Assembly (NCBI GenBank): GCA_964517125.1
Contig: CAZFBD010000015.1
Coordinates: 1 to 64,000, forward strand
Direction: 5' to 3'
DNA from: SHLQ01 sp964517125
Lineage (GTDB): Bacteria > Actinomycetota > Acidimicrobiia > Acidimicrobiales > SHLQ01
Length of the DNA stretch: 64,000 nucleotides
Part shown: positions 1 through 8,633 of the stretch, piece after piece
Layout: each line of letters starts with the position of its first letter
Position numbering within the stretch: position 1 is the stretch's first letter
Made by a program: the position numbers and the translations under genes
The notes under the pieces: model-generated
Databases searched by the model: none
What the model was told of the DNA's origin: nothing
Seen by the model: only the letters and a program-made list of their open reading frames with translations

Positions 1-94
1 TCGGCACTTCCGGCCGAGATCCCCCGCAGGCTCCTGTGGCGCGTTGGGTTCTGTTCGGCACTTCCGGCCGAGATCCCTGAAAGGCTCATGTGGC
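1..94 (-). repeat. Tandem imperfect repeat with two GGA-loop hairpins
   Basis: Bases 1-40 and 55-94 are two copies of one unit at a 54-base period; the first 23 bases of each are identical. Read on the minus strand (the direction of fliL), each copy forms a hairpin with stem TCGGC/GCCGA and loop CGGAAGT. The element lies downstream of fliL and, by the usual gene order, upstream of the next flagellar gene, outside the window. A GGA in a hairpin loop is the hallmark of CsrA sites, and csrA is in this locus. More copies may lie to the left. Function is inferred. Confidence 0.7.
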
Positions 95-103
95 TCTGGT
101 CGT

Positions 104-583
104 TCACTGCATCACGAACGAGGTGAAGACGATCCGGGACACGGTCTCGCCGTTGAACGCTTCGCGGGACTGCTCTGAGAGCAGCTCCTTGAGTGCTTCC
201 TTTGCACCGGGCGCTCGAAGCTCGTCGAACGTCATGTCTCCAACGGTCTGCACCACGACGTCCTGCACGATTGGCAGTTTGGTTCCCGCGATCACCGGGT
301 CGACCTCGGCCTGCAGAACAACGGCCAACCCGATTCGCGCAAAGTGCAGCTCATCGGTGTCGGCCAGGTTCAGCGTCATCTCGGGGATGGCCAGAATCTC
401 GCCCTCCTCGATCACCGCTTCTTCGGCCACAGCCGCCAGGGCCTCGGGTGCCGGTTCCTCGGCGCCGCCTGACAGGACGAACCGATAGATCAGGCCGGCC
501 GCAACCACACCACCGATCATCTTCTTCTTCTTGGCGGCCGCGGCCGCCGCTTCTGCTTCTTCGTCGTTCTCTTTGTCCGCCAT
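104..583 (-). CDS. fliL: Flagellar basal body-associated protein FliL
   Basis: FliL is an inner-membrane protein that surrounds the stator at the flagellar base and stabilises the motor. The 159-residue product has an acidic, alanine-rich N terminus, a KKKK stop-transfer cluster, one membrane segment at about residues 21-38 and a periplasmic domain. That domain contains the family-like stretch PEMTLNLADTDELHFARIGL and the final segment VSRIVFTSFVMQ. It follows motB by 51 bases on the same strand and is the last flagellar gene fully inside the window. A GGAAAG about 6 bases before the ATG supports this start. Length and context fit FliL well. Confidence 0.9.
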   Translation of the reverse strand: MADKENDEEAEAAAAAAKKKKMIGGVVAAGLIYRFVLSGGAEEPAPEALAAVAEEAVIEEGEILAIPEMTLNLADTDELHFARIGLAVVLQAEVDPVIAGTKLPIVQDVVVQTVGDMTFDELRAPGAKEALKELLSEQSREAFNGETVSRIVFTSFVMQ

Positions 584-634
584 GTGTTCTTTCCTCGTCG
601 TGTTCGTTCAGTTGTTGAGACTGACCGTGTCTTC

Positions 635-1576
635 TCAGCCGTTTGGTAACGCAGGTGCAATGTTCGGTTCGATGCTCACGATCTCGGGATCGTCAGCAGG
701 TTCAGAAGCCTCGGGTTCTCCTCCACTGCCATCGTCCAGTTCCTCACCGGCTTCGGCAGCACTCTCACCAAGACGTTCGATGACGTCGATGCTTCCGTCC
801 TCCACCAGAACAACAAGCTCCACCCGTCGGTTCAGGGTTCGTCCTTCGGGAGTTTCGTTGGTGGCACGCGGTCGGGTATCGGCGTACCCCGACGCAGCCA
901 GGCGAGCGCCGGGAATGTCCATGAACTCATTCATGTACCGCAGTACCGAGACCGCTCGAGCACTCGACAGTTCCCAGTTCGTGGCGAATCCTCCGCCGCC
1001 GTTGGTGGGTTGGCTGTCAGTGTGTCCTTCGATGACGACGTTGTTGTCGACCGCGTTGATCACGGGGCCGATGCTCTCCAGAATCGTCACGCCATCGGGC
1101 AGGATCTGCGCCGAACCGGACTCGTACAGCACCTTGGAGTCCATGCGAACCACGACGCCGCGGGCGGTGCGCTGGAGTTCAACGAACTCGCCTGCCCCGA
1201 TCGCATCGATCGTGCCCTGCAACAACTCGTAGAGCTCCGGTGCCTCGCCTTCGCCAACCTCTCCCATCTCCTCGGGTGGAGGTGGAGGGACATCGGCCTT
1301 CTCGCCGTCGATCAGGACCGGCGGCACGATCACCTGCGCCGAGATACCAGAGCCAAGGTTGAGGATGCCGTTGCCGCCATCCAGGGTGGGGGCGGCCTTG
1401 CCAGCGGCAAGGTGGACGCCCGCCTTGAACTCCTGGAATTTCTTTTGGTCCACGAGCGAGAACGCAAACAACAAGATGAAGAACGCCAGGAGCAGGGTCA
1501 TGGCATCGGCGTAGCTGTCGAGCCACGCCTTGGAGTTGTCTGGTTCGGGCTCGGGACACTTGTGTTTCTTAGGCAC
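635..1576 (-). CDS. motB: Flagellar motor stator protein MotB
   Basis: MotB anchors the stator to peptidoglycan and carries the ion-binding aspartate that drives rotation with MotA. The 313-residue product has one N-terminal membrane helix. The segment YADAMTLLLAFF corresponds to the E. coli YADFMTAM motif, which makes Asp24 the likely ion-binding residue. The C-terminal half is an OmpA-like peptidoglycan-binding domain with IEGHTDSQP and NWELSSARA at about residues 182-212. A proline- and glutamate-rich stretch (DVPPPPPEEMGEVGEGE) forms the plug/linker region. The start overlaps the end of motA by 8 bases, which indicates translational coupling. Confidence 0.95.
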   Translation of the reverse strand: MPKKHKCPEPEPDNSKAWLDSYADAMTLLLAFFILLFAFSLVDQKKFQEFKAGVHLAAGKAAPTLDGGNGILNLGSGISAQVIVPPVLIDGEKADVPPPPPEEMGEVGEGEAPELYELLQGTIDAIGAGEFVELQRTARGVVVRMDSKVLYESGSAQILPDGVTILESIGPVINAVDNNVVIEGHTDSQPTNGGGGFATNWELSSARAVSVLRYMNEFMDIPGARLAASGYADTRPRATNETPEGRTLNRRVELVVLVEDGSIDVIERLGESAAEAGEELDDGSGGEPEASEPADDPEIVSIEPNIAPALPNG

Positions 1577-2357
1577 TCTTGTTTCCTTCCAGTGCCTCGC
1601 GGCTCGCCGGAGCGATGTATGCCGACAACCGGTCGGCGACCGTGCGCGGACTTGCGCCGGCCTGAATGGAGATCACGCCTTCGAGCACCATGTTCTTGTA
1701 GGCGATCTCGGCGGTCGACGAGGTCTTCAGCCGGTTCGCAAGCGGCGAGAACAGGTAGTTCGCCAGGAACACGCCCCACAGCGTCGTTGCGAACGCCACA
1801 CCAATTGCGGGACCGAGCGACGACGGGTCGTTGAGGTTGTTCAACATGTCGATCAGGCCGATCACCGTGCCGGCCACGCCGAAGCCTGGCGCATACGCAA
1901 CACAACGGTTGAAGAAGCCGACGCCCACCTTGTGACGGTCGGTCGTCGCCTCGATGTCGATCTCCAGGATCTCGCGAACGACCTCGGGGTCGGTGCCGTC
2001 GACCGCCATCTGGACGCCCCGCTTCAGGAACTCGTCGTCCAGGGTCTGGACCGACTCCTCAAGCGCAAGCAGACCGTCGCGGCGTGCCTTGTCAGCGAAC
2101 TCGAGGATCGTCTGAATTGTGGCTTCGGCATCGGGTGTCTTGGGCGGCATGACCGCCTTCAACATGACCTTCACGAAGCCGGTGGCCTCTTCCATGGTTC
2201 CCGAGGCGAGCGTGGCGCCGATGGTGCCACCGATCACGAGCATGATCGAGTCCGGGGACGAGAAGAACACGCCCACCGGGTCGATACCACCGATGATCAT
2301 GGCACCCATCGTGGTGCCGATCGCCATGAGAATGCCGACCAGGGTTATTGGATCCAT
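1569..2357 (-). CDS. motA: Flagellar motor stator protein MotA
   Basis: MotA forms the ion channel of the stator with MotB and pushes on FliG in the rotor. The 262-residue product has the usual four hydrophobic segments: two near the N terminus (starting ITLVGILMAIGTTMGAM), then a long cytoplasmic loop with charged residues, then two more around residues 150-205. The pore-side segment GVAGTVIGLIDMLNNL matches the conserved MotA transmembrane 3 region. It lies between flbD (58 bases upstream) and motB (8-base overlap), the normal MotA position in actinobacterial and clostridial flagellar operons. Confidence 0.95.
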   Translation of the reverse strand: MDPITLVGILMAIGTTMGAMIIGGIDPVGVFFSSPDSIMLVIGGTIGATLASGTMEEATGFVKVMLKAVMPPKTPDAEATIQTILEFADKARRDGLLALEESVQTLDDEFLKRGVQMAVDGTDPEVVREILEIDIEATTDRHKVGVGFFNRCVAYAPGFGVAGTVIGLIDMLNNLNDPSSLGPAIGVAFATTLWGVFLANYLFSPLANRLKTSSTAEIAYKNMVLEGVISIQAGASPRTVADRLSAYIAPASREALEGNKSA

Positions 2358-2415
2358 GCCAGGGCCTCTTTCGTTGCGTCGCGCTCAGGGATGGCGCGTG
2401 GTGTCCTTGGGTTGT

Positions 2416-2679
2416 TCATTGGTCGTCCCCGCTGTCGGGAACGATGGTCATGGGTGCGCGCTCCGGCCGGTCATCGTCGATGATTGGGTCATCGCGCAGC
2501 GACAGGATCCCCGCGCGATAGCGCTGAATTCTGTCGACAAGCTCCAATGGTTTTTCGCGCGCGACGAATCGGGTGCCATCGATCAGGGTGATGATGGTGT
2601 CCGGAGTCGCCTCGATCACTTCGATCAGGTCAGCGTTGACGATGATCTCGGTGTCGTTGAGTCGAGTTACTTGAATCAC
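2416..2679 (-). CDS. flbD: FlbD family flagellar protein
   Basis: Small protein of the FlbD (SwrD-like) family, which lies between flgE and motA in many Gram-positive flagellar operons and in Bacillus promotes swarming by raising stator power. The product begins VIQVTRLNDTEIIVNADLIE and continues with ATPDTIITLIDGTRFVARE, the conserved core. A longer reading from 2727 would add 16 unrelated residues. I chose the GTG at 2679 because a GGGAGG lies 5 bases before it and the family sequence starts there, giving 87 residues. The C terminus has an acidic DDPIIDDDRPE tail of no obvious function. Confidence 0.85.
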   Translation of the reverse strand: MIQVTRLNDTEIIVNADLIEVIEATPDTIITLIDGTRFVAREKPLELVDRIQRYRAGILSLRDDPIIDDDRPERAPMTIVPDSGDDQ

Positions 2680-2757
2680 ACGTTCCTCCCGCAGGACGTG
2701 GCCGCCATGGCCCGGCGTGGGGCTCATCTCACGATGAGCCCCACCGGGCTACGAGGG

Positions 2758-3981
2758 CTATCGACTGAGGTTCACCAGTTCTTGGATCATCTCGTCACTT
2801 GTGGTGATCACCCGGCTGTTCGCCTGGAACCCGCGTTGGGCGATGATCAGGTTGGTGAACTCGAGTCCGAGTTCGACGTTTGAGGTCTCCAGCTGACCTG
2901 CTGCGAGCAGGCCACGACCGGCCGAGCCGGCTTGGCCGACCAGAGCGCCACCCGATGCCAGGGTCTCGCGGAAGGCGGTGTCGCCCTCTGCTCCAAGACC
3001 GTTGGGGTTGGCGAAGCTCGCCAGGGCAAGCTGGCCAAGATCCACGGTTTCTCCGTTGGAGAACACGCCGGAGATGATGCCGCTTGCATCGATTGCGAAG
3101 GCTCGCAGTGAGCCGGGCTCCGACCCGTCGTTCGCAAGAACGAATGGATCGGTCGACGTGCCGTACTGGGTCATCGTCGACAGATCGAAGTCGAAGTCGA
3201 TGTCCGTGCCGTTGGGTGTTGTGAAGGTCACGGCCACTGCTCCCGGTGGGTTCACCAGCTCACCGGTTGCCGGGTCGAAGGTCATTGCCTGCGTGGCAAC
3301 GTTCGCCCCTGCTTCATCGGTCATGGTCATGGTCCATGCATCGTCGGCGGTCTTGTCGAACGACAACACCACCGTGTGCACGACGCCCTGGCCATCGACG
3401 ATCTCGATCACGGATTCCGCCGGAGGTTCGCCCACGACGTGGTCAACCGAGAGGTTGCCGCCGTACTCCACGAGCGAGGTTGCCCGGGGAGGAACCGTCT
3501 GGGATGCCGGCACGGTGATGTCGTTGAGCGGTGCGTTGGTGTTGATGTCGCCCAACGCATCATCGCGGACCCAGCCCTGAGCAATGCCGCCCGACGGGTT
3601 CACCAGGCGGCCACTCGAATCGAACCGGAACGAACCGGCTCGGGTGTAGAGCTGCTCGGCGTCGGACCGGACGACGAAGTAGCCGTCGCCCTCGATGGCA
3701 ACGTCGGTGGACTGGTTGGTCACCAGTGCCGCTCCCGGGTTCTGCGACAGCATCGTCGCTGCCACCTTCACGCCGAGGCCGACCTGCGTCGGGTTGACGG
3801 TACCGGTCGAGGCGTTGGCCAACGATCCGGCTTCCTGCAGCTGGGACAGGGTGTCTGCAAACTCGACACGACTGGCCTTGAAGCCGGTGGTGTTGACGTT
3901 TGCGATGTTGTTGCCGATCACGTCGGCCATGGTCTGGTGAGCTCGAAGGCCGGAGACGGCCGAGAACATTGAACGCATCAT
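2758..3981 (-). CDS. flgE: Flagellar hook protein FlgE
   Basis: FlgE polymerises into the hook that joins the basal body to the filament. The 407-residue product has the rod/hook N-terminal signature MFSAVSGLRAHQTMADVIGN followed by NIANVNTTGFKASR. A beta-rich central domain follows, with DVAIEGDGYFVV at about residues 93-104. The C-terminal helix contains ELGLEFTNLIIAQRGFQANSR, typical of FlgE/FlgG. Length is close to the E. coli protein (402 residues), so the hook is of standard size. An AAGGAG 9 bases before the first ATG supports the start. It follows flgD by about 100 bases. Confidence 0.95.
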   Translation of the reverse strand: MMRSMFSAVSGLRAHQTMADVIGNNIANVNTTGFKASRVEFADTLSQLQEAGSLANASTGTVNPTQVGLGVKVAATMLSQNPGAALVTNQSTDVAIEGDGYFVVRSDAEQLYTRAGSFRFDSSGRLVNPSGGIAQGWVRDDALGDINTNAPLNDITVPASQTVPPRATSLVEYGGNLSVDHVVGEPPAESVIEIVDGQGVVHTVVLSFDKTADDAWTMTMTDEAGANVATQAMTFDPATGELVNPPGAVAVTFTTPNGTDIDFDFDLSTMTQYGTSTDPFVLANDGSEPGSLRAFAIDASGIISGVFSNGETVDLGQLALASFANPNGLGAEGDTAFRETLASGGALVGQAGSAGRGLLAAGQLETSNVELGLEFTNLIIAQRGFQANSRVITTSDEMIQELVNLSR

Positions 3982-4082
3982 TGTGATGATCTCCTTGGTG
4001 TTCGTTCGTAGGTGTTCGTTCGTTTTGAGCAGCCATCCGTGGCCGGGATCGATCGTCCTGATCGGGTGTTGTGCAAAGGGTG

Positions 4083-4583
4083 TTACAGCGCGTCCTCCTC
4101 GGAGGCGGGTAGCAGAATCACGGAGTCGGCGTCTGCGGACTCGGTGTCTTCGGTTGTTTGGCCCTCGGCGTCGGTGGATGCCGCAGCGGTGGAGATGATC
4201 GAGTCGACGCTCAGACGTTCGCCATCGACGATGAGCTGGGGATCGCCGTAGTTGTATTCGACAGCGCTGACGAGACCGGACACGGGTGCACCGGTGAACT
4301 CATCGATTCCAGTGACGACCTTTCCGATCAGGCCCGATGCCAGGTTGGCCTGCTGAAAGGCAATGAGCTCGGTCTGCTGTTCCGCGACCTTCGTCATCTG
4401 TTCCACCATCGTGAACTGGGCGGTCTGGGCCATGTATTCGTTGTTGTCCATGGGCTCGAGCGGATCCTGGTAGCGGACCTGGGCAACGAGGAGCTGCAGG
4501 AACATGTCCTGGTCGGCGCCGACGCCGTTCGAGATGCTCTCTGTGCTGACTTCGGTGGATGCACCGGTGATTGCGTTGATCAT
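4083..4583 (-). CDS. flgD: Flagellar hook capping protein FlgD
   Basis: FlgD is the scaffold cap needed to assemble FlgE into the hook. The N-terminal core DQDMFLQLLVAQVRYQDPLE and the following NNEYMAQTAQFTMVEQM are the family hallmark. The product is short (166 residues from the ATG at 4583): a brief partial tudor/FnIII-like region with VVTGIDEFTGAPVSGLVSAV is followed by an acidic tail. A TTG at 4595 in the same frame is possible, but the ATG has a GGAAA upstream. It begins 12 bases after the stop of the fliK-like gene and precedes flgE. Confidence 0.92.
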   Translation of the reverse strand: MINAITGASTEVSTESISNGVGADQDMFLQLLVAQVRYQDPLEPMDNNEYMAQTAQFTMVEQMTKVAEQQTELIAFQQANLASGLIGKVVTGIDEFTGAPVSGLVSAVEYNYGDPQLIVDGERLSVDSIISTAAASTDAEGQTTEDTESADADSVILLPASEEDAL

Positions 4584-4595
4584 GTCTGTTTCCAA

Positions 4596-6299
4596 TCAGA
4601 TTCGGAGAATGGTGGGTTCGTCAGTGACGGCTTCAGCGTCATCGGCTTCACCGTCGGTTGCGTTTGGTTCGAGAGCGAAGGTCTCGTCTGGGGTGGTGCT
4701 GTCGGCCGAACTCTGGTCCATGGACTGGTCGGTCTCGCTTTCATCGCCAGCCGATGTGCCAACGTCGAACGATTCGAGCTCCACACCGTCGGCTCGCAGC
4801 GTGGACTCCAGCGCCTCGTGGAGTCGGCCGAGAACGGCGACGGTCTGATCGGAGTCGGCCAGGATCTCGATCGAGACCTCGCCGGTTGCTCCGAGCGACA
4901 CACGAATTGAGATGTCGCCCAGCCCTTCCGGGCTCAGTTCCAACCGAACCTCGCCTCCCTGCGACTGCACCATCTGGGCCACCTGCTGCGGTAGCCGGGA
5001 AACACTCAGACGTTCGGGGGCGGCAGACGCTGATCCGCTGCTCGACGCCGTTGGCTGGATGCCAAGCGACTGCAGCGCAACGTCGGGGTCGGCATCGGAG
5101 CCGGTGTCGAGCGTCGGGGTGGCAGCGTCCTTGAGGGCAGCGTCGAGCTCGGCGCCGTCGGTCAGGTCGATGTCGACGTCGATGGTCGTGCTGGTTTCGG
5201 CATCGGGGTTGGAAAGATCGCCATCCTGGGCCTCGCCAGAAGCCTCCACCGATGTGGGTTGCGTATCGTCAGCCGTCGTGGCTTCCGGCTGCGACGTCTG
5301 ATCGATCACCGGCGCAAGGTCGGCCGCCTCGTCGAGCGCGTCGGACGCCGGGTCGAGGGCAGCGGCACGAATCGAGTCCGACACGGTGATGCGTGGAGCG
5401 TCCTCGGCCGCAGTCTCGGTCGTTGGTGTGGTCGTAGTCGTCGTCGCCGTCGGTTCCTCGGCGTCGGCAGCCACGTCGACGGTCGGCAGCGGTTCAGGCG
5501 TGTCGACGGTCGTGTCTGCTGCGGGGTCGGACCCAGCGCCGACGTCGGTCGTCGTGGCCACCGCAGGGGTGCTCTGTGGTTCGGCTTCGGCCGAGACATC
5601 GGTTGCCTCCGCCACCACTGCTGCTGCCGGAGCCGCAGGGTCGACGGCCGCCGGTTCAACCGGTGCCGTGACCGGGAGCACGGGAACGACCCGTTCGCCG
5701 GTGGCCAACGAACGCCAACGACTCATCACCATTGGCACGTAGTTCTGGGTTTCCTCGAAGGGCGGAATGCCGTCGTACTTCTGGACCGAACCAGGGCCAG
5801 CGTTGTAGGCCGCCAGTGCCAACTCCACGGAGCCGAACCGGTCGATCTGTTCTCGCAGATAACGTGCGCCGCCGTCGAGGTTCTCGATGGGGTTCGTCGG
5901 ATCCACCCCGAGTCCTGCAGCCGTTCCGGGCATGAGCTGCATCAGTCCCATGGCACCCGCATGCGACACGGCCGACGGGTTGAACGCAGACTCCTGCCAG
6001 GCGACCGCCATCAGCAGGTTCACGTCGAGGTCGTACCGTTCGGCAGTGTCGTTGAAGGCGGCCTGCAACGACGGGCTGATCTCCGGCATCGAGCCGATGC
6101 GTGCGTTGTGGCCGCTGCTCGCCCCACTGCTCTGCGCCGAAGACACGCCGGAGAACTCCACCATCAGGTCGGAGAAGTCGCGGTCGCCGGTACCGCTCTC
6201 CTCCACGACCGCTGTCGTCTTGGGAGAGAAGCGAGCCTCGATTGCCGAGATTCGTTCATGAATGTGTCCAAACCCGTTCACTGTTGCCTCCGTTGCCAA
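4596..6299 (-). CDS. Lytic transglycosylase (SLT)-FliK hook-length control fusion protein
   Basis: This 567-residue product joins two flagellar functions. Residues about 76-195 are a soluble lytic transglycosylase domain: AVAWQESAFNPSA carries the catalytic glutamate (Glu103), and AMGLMQLMPGTAAGLG and ALAAYNAGPGSV are the other family motifs. A low-complexity linker (about 200-430) rich in Thr, Asp, Ala and Pro follows. Residues about 435-525 form a FliK C-terminal domain, with VRLELSPEGLGDISIRVSL matching the conserved LxPxxLGxVxV core that triggers the export switch. It takes the fliK slot between fliJ (22-base overlap) and flgD. No signal peptide is visible, so export through the flagellar secretion system is likely. 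The frame is unbroken. Confidence 0.88.
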   Translation of the reverse strand: MATEATVNGFGHIHERISAIEARFSPKTTAVVEESGTGDRDFSDLMVEFSGVSSAQSSGASSGHNARIGSMPEISPSLQAAFNDTAERYDLDVNLLMAVAWQESAFNPSAVSHAGAMGLMQLMPGTAAGLGVDPTNPIENLDGGARYLREQIDRFGSVELALAAYNAGPGSVQKYDGIPPFEETQNYVPMVMSRWRSLATGERVVPVLPVTAPVEPAAVDPAAPAAAVVAEATDVSAEAEPQSTPAVATTTDVGAGSDPAADTTVDTPEPLPTVDVAADAEEPTATTTTTTPTTETAAEDAPRITVSDSIRAAALDPASDALDEAADLAPVIDQTSQPEATTADDTQPTSVEASGEAQDGDLSNPDAETSTTIDVDIDLTDGAELDAALKDAATPTLDTGSDADPDVALQSLGIQPTASSSGSASAAPERLSVSRLPQQVAQMVQSQGGEVRLELSPEGLGDISIRVSLGATGEVSIEILADSDQTVAVLGRLHEALESTLRADGVELESFDVGTSAGDESETDQSMDQSSADSTTPDETFALEPNATDGEADDAEAVTDEPTILRI

Positions 6300-6700
6300 G
6301 CGGCAACTGCGATGTCGTCCATTGCTCTGTCTGCGGCCTGCGCGGCGAGTGTTGCCCAGGCCTTCTTGTGCTTCTCGTCGATGCGTTCAACCGTCCGGCG
6401 ATACCGCATCGCGGCGAGCATCTCGTTGCGTTCCATGACCGACTGTTCCAACTGGCCGCGAAGATGGCTTTCCGCCGCAAGGGCCGATCGGGCGCTCGCT
6501 GCGTGAATCTCACGGAGCCGTCGGAGCTCATCTACCGACGCACCGGTTTCCTCGGGCTTGGCCCGATGTTGGGCCTCGATGAATCGTTGTCGGGCGTTCT
6601 CGATCTCACGAAGGCGTGCATGGTGTGTCGCCGTCTTCTTGTCCTCACGATGTCGGGCGACCTTCAGCACGGCAGCCAGCCGGTCTCGTTTCTGCGTCAC
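6278..6700 (-). CDS. fliJ: Flagellar export protein FliJ
   Basis: FliJ is a coiled-coil stalk protein that works with the FliI ATPase in flagellar type III export. The 140-residue product is almost wholly helical and charged, with heptad-like runs such as RLREIENARQRFIEAQHR and RTVERIDEKHKKAWA, and has no membrane segment. FliJ is poorly conserved in sequence, so the call rests on length, coiled-coil character and position directly after fliI (4-base overlap) and before the fliK-like gene. This is the standard fliH-fliI-fliJ-fliK order. Confidence 0.85.
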   Translation of the reverse strand: MTQKRDRLAAVLKVARHREDKKTATHHARLREIENARQRFIEAQHRAKPEETGASVDELRRLREIHAASARSALAAESHLRGQLEQSVMERNEMLAAMRYRRTVERIDEKHKKAWATLAAQAADRAMDDIAVAAWQRRQQ

Positions 6701-8025
6701 GATGCACCAATCCCCTCAGGCACGGGCGCGGCCAACGACGAGATCGCCTCGGCGAGCGCATGGAGATCGGTCAGGGCCTGATCGCGGAGAATGGTCTCGT
6801 GCAGCGCCTGCTGCAAGAAGGTGTTCACCGGTTGCCGCAACCGCAAGTAGGCATCGAGGGCCGGGTTCGTCCCGGGCTCATAGGCACCGAGCTCCACGAG
6901 GTCGCGGCCGTTGTCCCACGCAAGCAGGACCTGTCGTAGCGCGGTGGCGTCGGCCAGGTGTTCCGGTTGTGCCACCTTGCCGGCGAGTCGACTGACACTG
7001 TTGAGCACATCGATCGTTGGGAAGTGGCCGGCAGCTGCCAGCTCACGGCTCAACACCACGTGGCCATCGAGGATGCTTCGGACATGGTCGGTCACCGGTT
7101 CATTCATGTCGTCGCCTTCGACGAGCACCGTGTACATACCCGTGATGCTGCCGACTTCGAGTGGTCCGGTTCGTTCGAGCAGCTTCGGGAGCAGTGCGAA
7201 GACCGACGGTGGGAAGCCTCGTGTCGTTGGAGGTTCACCAGCGGTCAACCCGACCTCGCGTTGGGCCATGGCCACGCGGGTCACCGAGTCCATGAGAAGG
7301 AGGACGTTGTTGTCCTGCGCGGCGAACCACTCGGCCACGCGGGTCGCGGTGAAGGCCGCCTTGATTCGTGTCGGCGCCGGCTCGTCGGACGTTGCGACGA
7401 CGACCACGGTGTTCTTCATGCCTTCGGGCCCAAGGTCGTCTTCGATGAATTCCCGAACTTCACGGCCTCGCTCGCCAATGAGCCCGACGACGACGATGTC
7501 GGCCTGGGTGCCGCGTGCCATCATCCCGAGCAGCGAACTCTTGCCAACACCGGAGCCGGCGAAGACGCCGATGCGTTGGCCCTGACCGCAGGGGAGAAGT
7601 GCATCGATGGTGCGAACGCCGAGGCCGAGAGGTTCGGTGATGCGCTGACGAGTCATGGGATTCGGCACATCGCCGTTCATGGAGATCGTGTCGATGGGAC
7701 CGCCGATGGGGCCGCGGCCGTCGATCGGGTTGCCGAGCGCATCGATCACCCGTCCACGGATGGCGTCGCTGACGTGCAGCTCCGCCGATTCCGCGAGTTC
7801 GACCGGGTCGCCTGCAGCAATGCCGTTGGTGTCACGCAACGGCATGACCACACAGAGGCTGTCGCGTACGGCGATGACTTCGGCCGGAACTGCGTCGTAC
7901 CCAATGCGCACCAGAGCGCCAACCGCAGGGTTCAGGCCGGCGACGGTGATCTCCAGCCCGGCCACCCCGACGACGCGGCCGGTGACCACGAACGGGGAGA
8001 TGGTGTCGAGTGTTGCCGAGTTCAT
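6697..8025 (-). CDS. fliI: Flagellar protein export ATPase FliI
   Basis: FliI is the F1-beta-like ATPase of the flagellar type III secretion apparatus. The 442-residue product has the Walker A motif GSGVGKSSLLG at about residues 158-168 and a Walker B region NVLLLMDSVTRVAMAQRE near residue 245. Also visible are the diagnostic EPLGLGVRTIDALLPCGQGQ and the PTTRGFPPSVFALLPKLLER stretch shared by FliI and YscN proteins. Length matches the family. The start overlaps the end of fliH by 4 bases (ATGA) and the end overlaps fliJ by 4, so the three are coupled. Confidence 0.97.
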   Translation of the reverse strand: MNSATLDTISPFVVTGRVVGVAGLEITVAGLNPAVGALVRIGYDAVPAEVIAVRDSLCVVMPLRDTNGIAAGDPVELAESAELHVSDAIRGRVIDALGNPIDGRGPIGGPIDTISMNGDVPNPMTRQRITEPLGLGVRTIDALLPCGQGQRIGVFAGSGVGKSSLLGMMARGTQADIVVVGLIGERGREVREFIEDDLGPEGMKNTVVVVATSDEPAPTRIKAAFTATRVAEWFAAQDNNVLLLMDSVTRVAMAQREVGLTAGEPPTTRGFPPSVFALLPKLLERTGPLEVGSITGMYTVLVEGDDMNEPVTDHVRSILDGHVVLSRELAAAGHFPTIDVLNSVSRLAGKVAQPEHLADATALRQVLLAWDNGRDLVELGAYEPGTNPALDAYLRLRQPVNTFLQQALHETILRDQALTDLHALAEAISSLAAPVPEGIGAS

Positions 8026-8633
8026 GACTGCTCCTCGCTGAGGAGTGCTGCACGGGCCCGTTCCAGCGCCAGCTCGAATCGCAGAGCGATGTCGGGTCCG
8101 TCGGTCCGGATCAGGAACTCTCCCCGCGGAAGGTTCGGGTCGGCCACGACCGTCAGGTTCGCGGGAGCGATGGCGGCAACGTCCTCGACCGAGTCGGGGT
8201 GCAGGCGTAGTTGAGACTCACCGGTGACCTCTTCGCTGGTGAGCGCTGCGTCGACCAAGTCGAGGATCTGCTTCGGATGCCGCAGCTCGTGGCCCAGAAC
8301 CCATCGGCAGACCGACAACGCGGTGTCGGCGATCGTCTCCGCATCGGCGGCGTGGCCGCGGGTCTCCTGTTCCTGCTCGGCCGCGGTCAGCTGTTCCAGC
8401 CGTTCCGTCATCCGCTGCAGGAGCGATTCGATCTCCGCTGCTGCGTCTGCGGCTCCGGCCTGGCGAGCGGTCTCGCACAACGCTTCGGTTTCGGACGCCG
8501 TGAACAGCAACGGTTCGGTGGGAACCGGTATCTGCTCGGGAGTCTCCAGTGCTGCTGCGGCGAGCGCAACGATCTGCGCGTCGTCGACGTCGCCCGACTT
8601 CAGAACCCTTCGGCTACTCGTCGTCATCGTCAT
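8022..8633 (-). CDS. fliH: Flagellar assembly protein FliH
   Basis: FliH holds FliI at the export gate and restrains its ATPase activity. The chosen ATG at 8633 gives 203 residues: a variable N terminus, a glutamine- and glutamate-rich coiled coil around residues 60-95 (ESLLQRMTERLEQLTAAEQE), and a C-terminal domain with VCRWVLGHELRHPKQILDLV and ANLTVVADPNLPRGEFLIRT. The latter matches the FliH/YscL/V-type ATPase E-subunit fold. Upstream codons in the same frame lie inside fliG, so the start must be near here; a second ATG at 8627 and a GTG at 8636 are alternatives. The 20-base overlap with fliG and 4-base overlap with fliI fit coupling. Confidence 0.88.
   Translation of the reverse strand: MTMTTSSRRVLKSGDVDDAQIVALAAAALETPEQIPVPTEPLLFTASETEALCETARQAGAADAAAEIESLLQRMTERLEQLTAAEQEQETRGHAADAETIADTALSVCRWVLGHELRHPKQILDLVDAALTSEEVTGESQLRLHPDSVEDVAAIAPANLTVVADPNLPRGEFLIRTDGPDIALRFELALERARAALLSEEQS

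Noticed and set aside
1..94. Tandem sigma28 promoters in the repeat at the left edge
   Set aside because: GCCGAACA resembles a -10, but no TAAA-like -35 lies at 15-16 bases in either copy; the conserved part is the hairpin.
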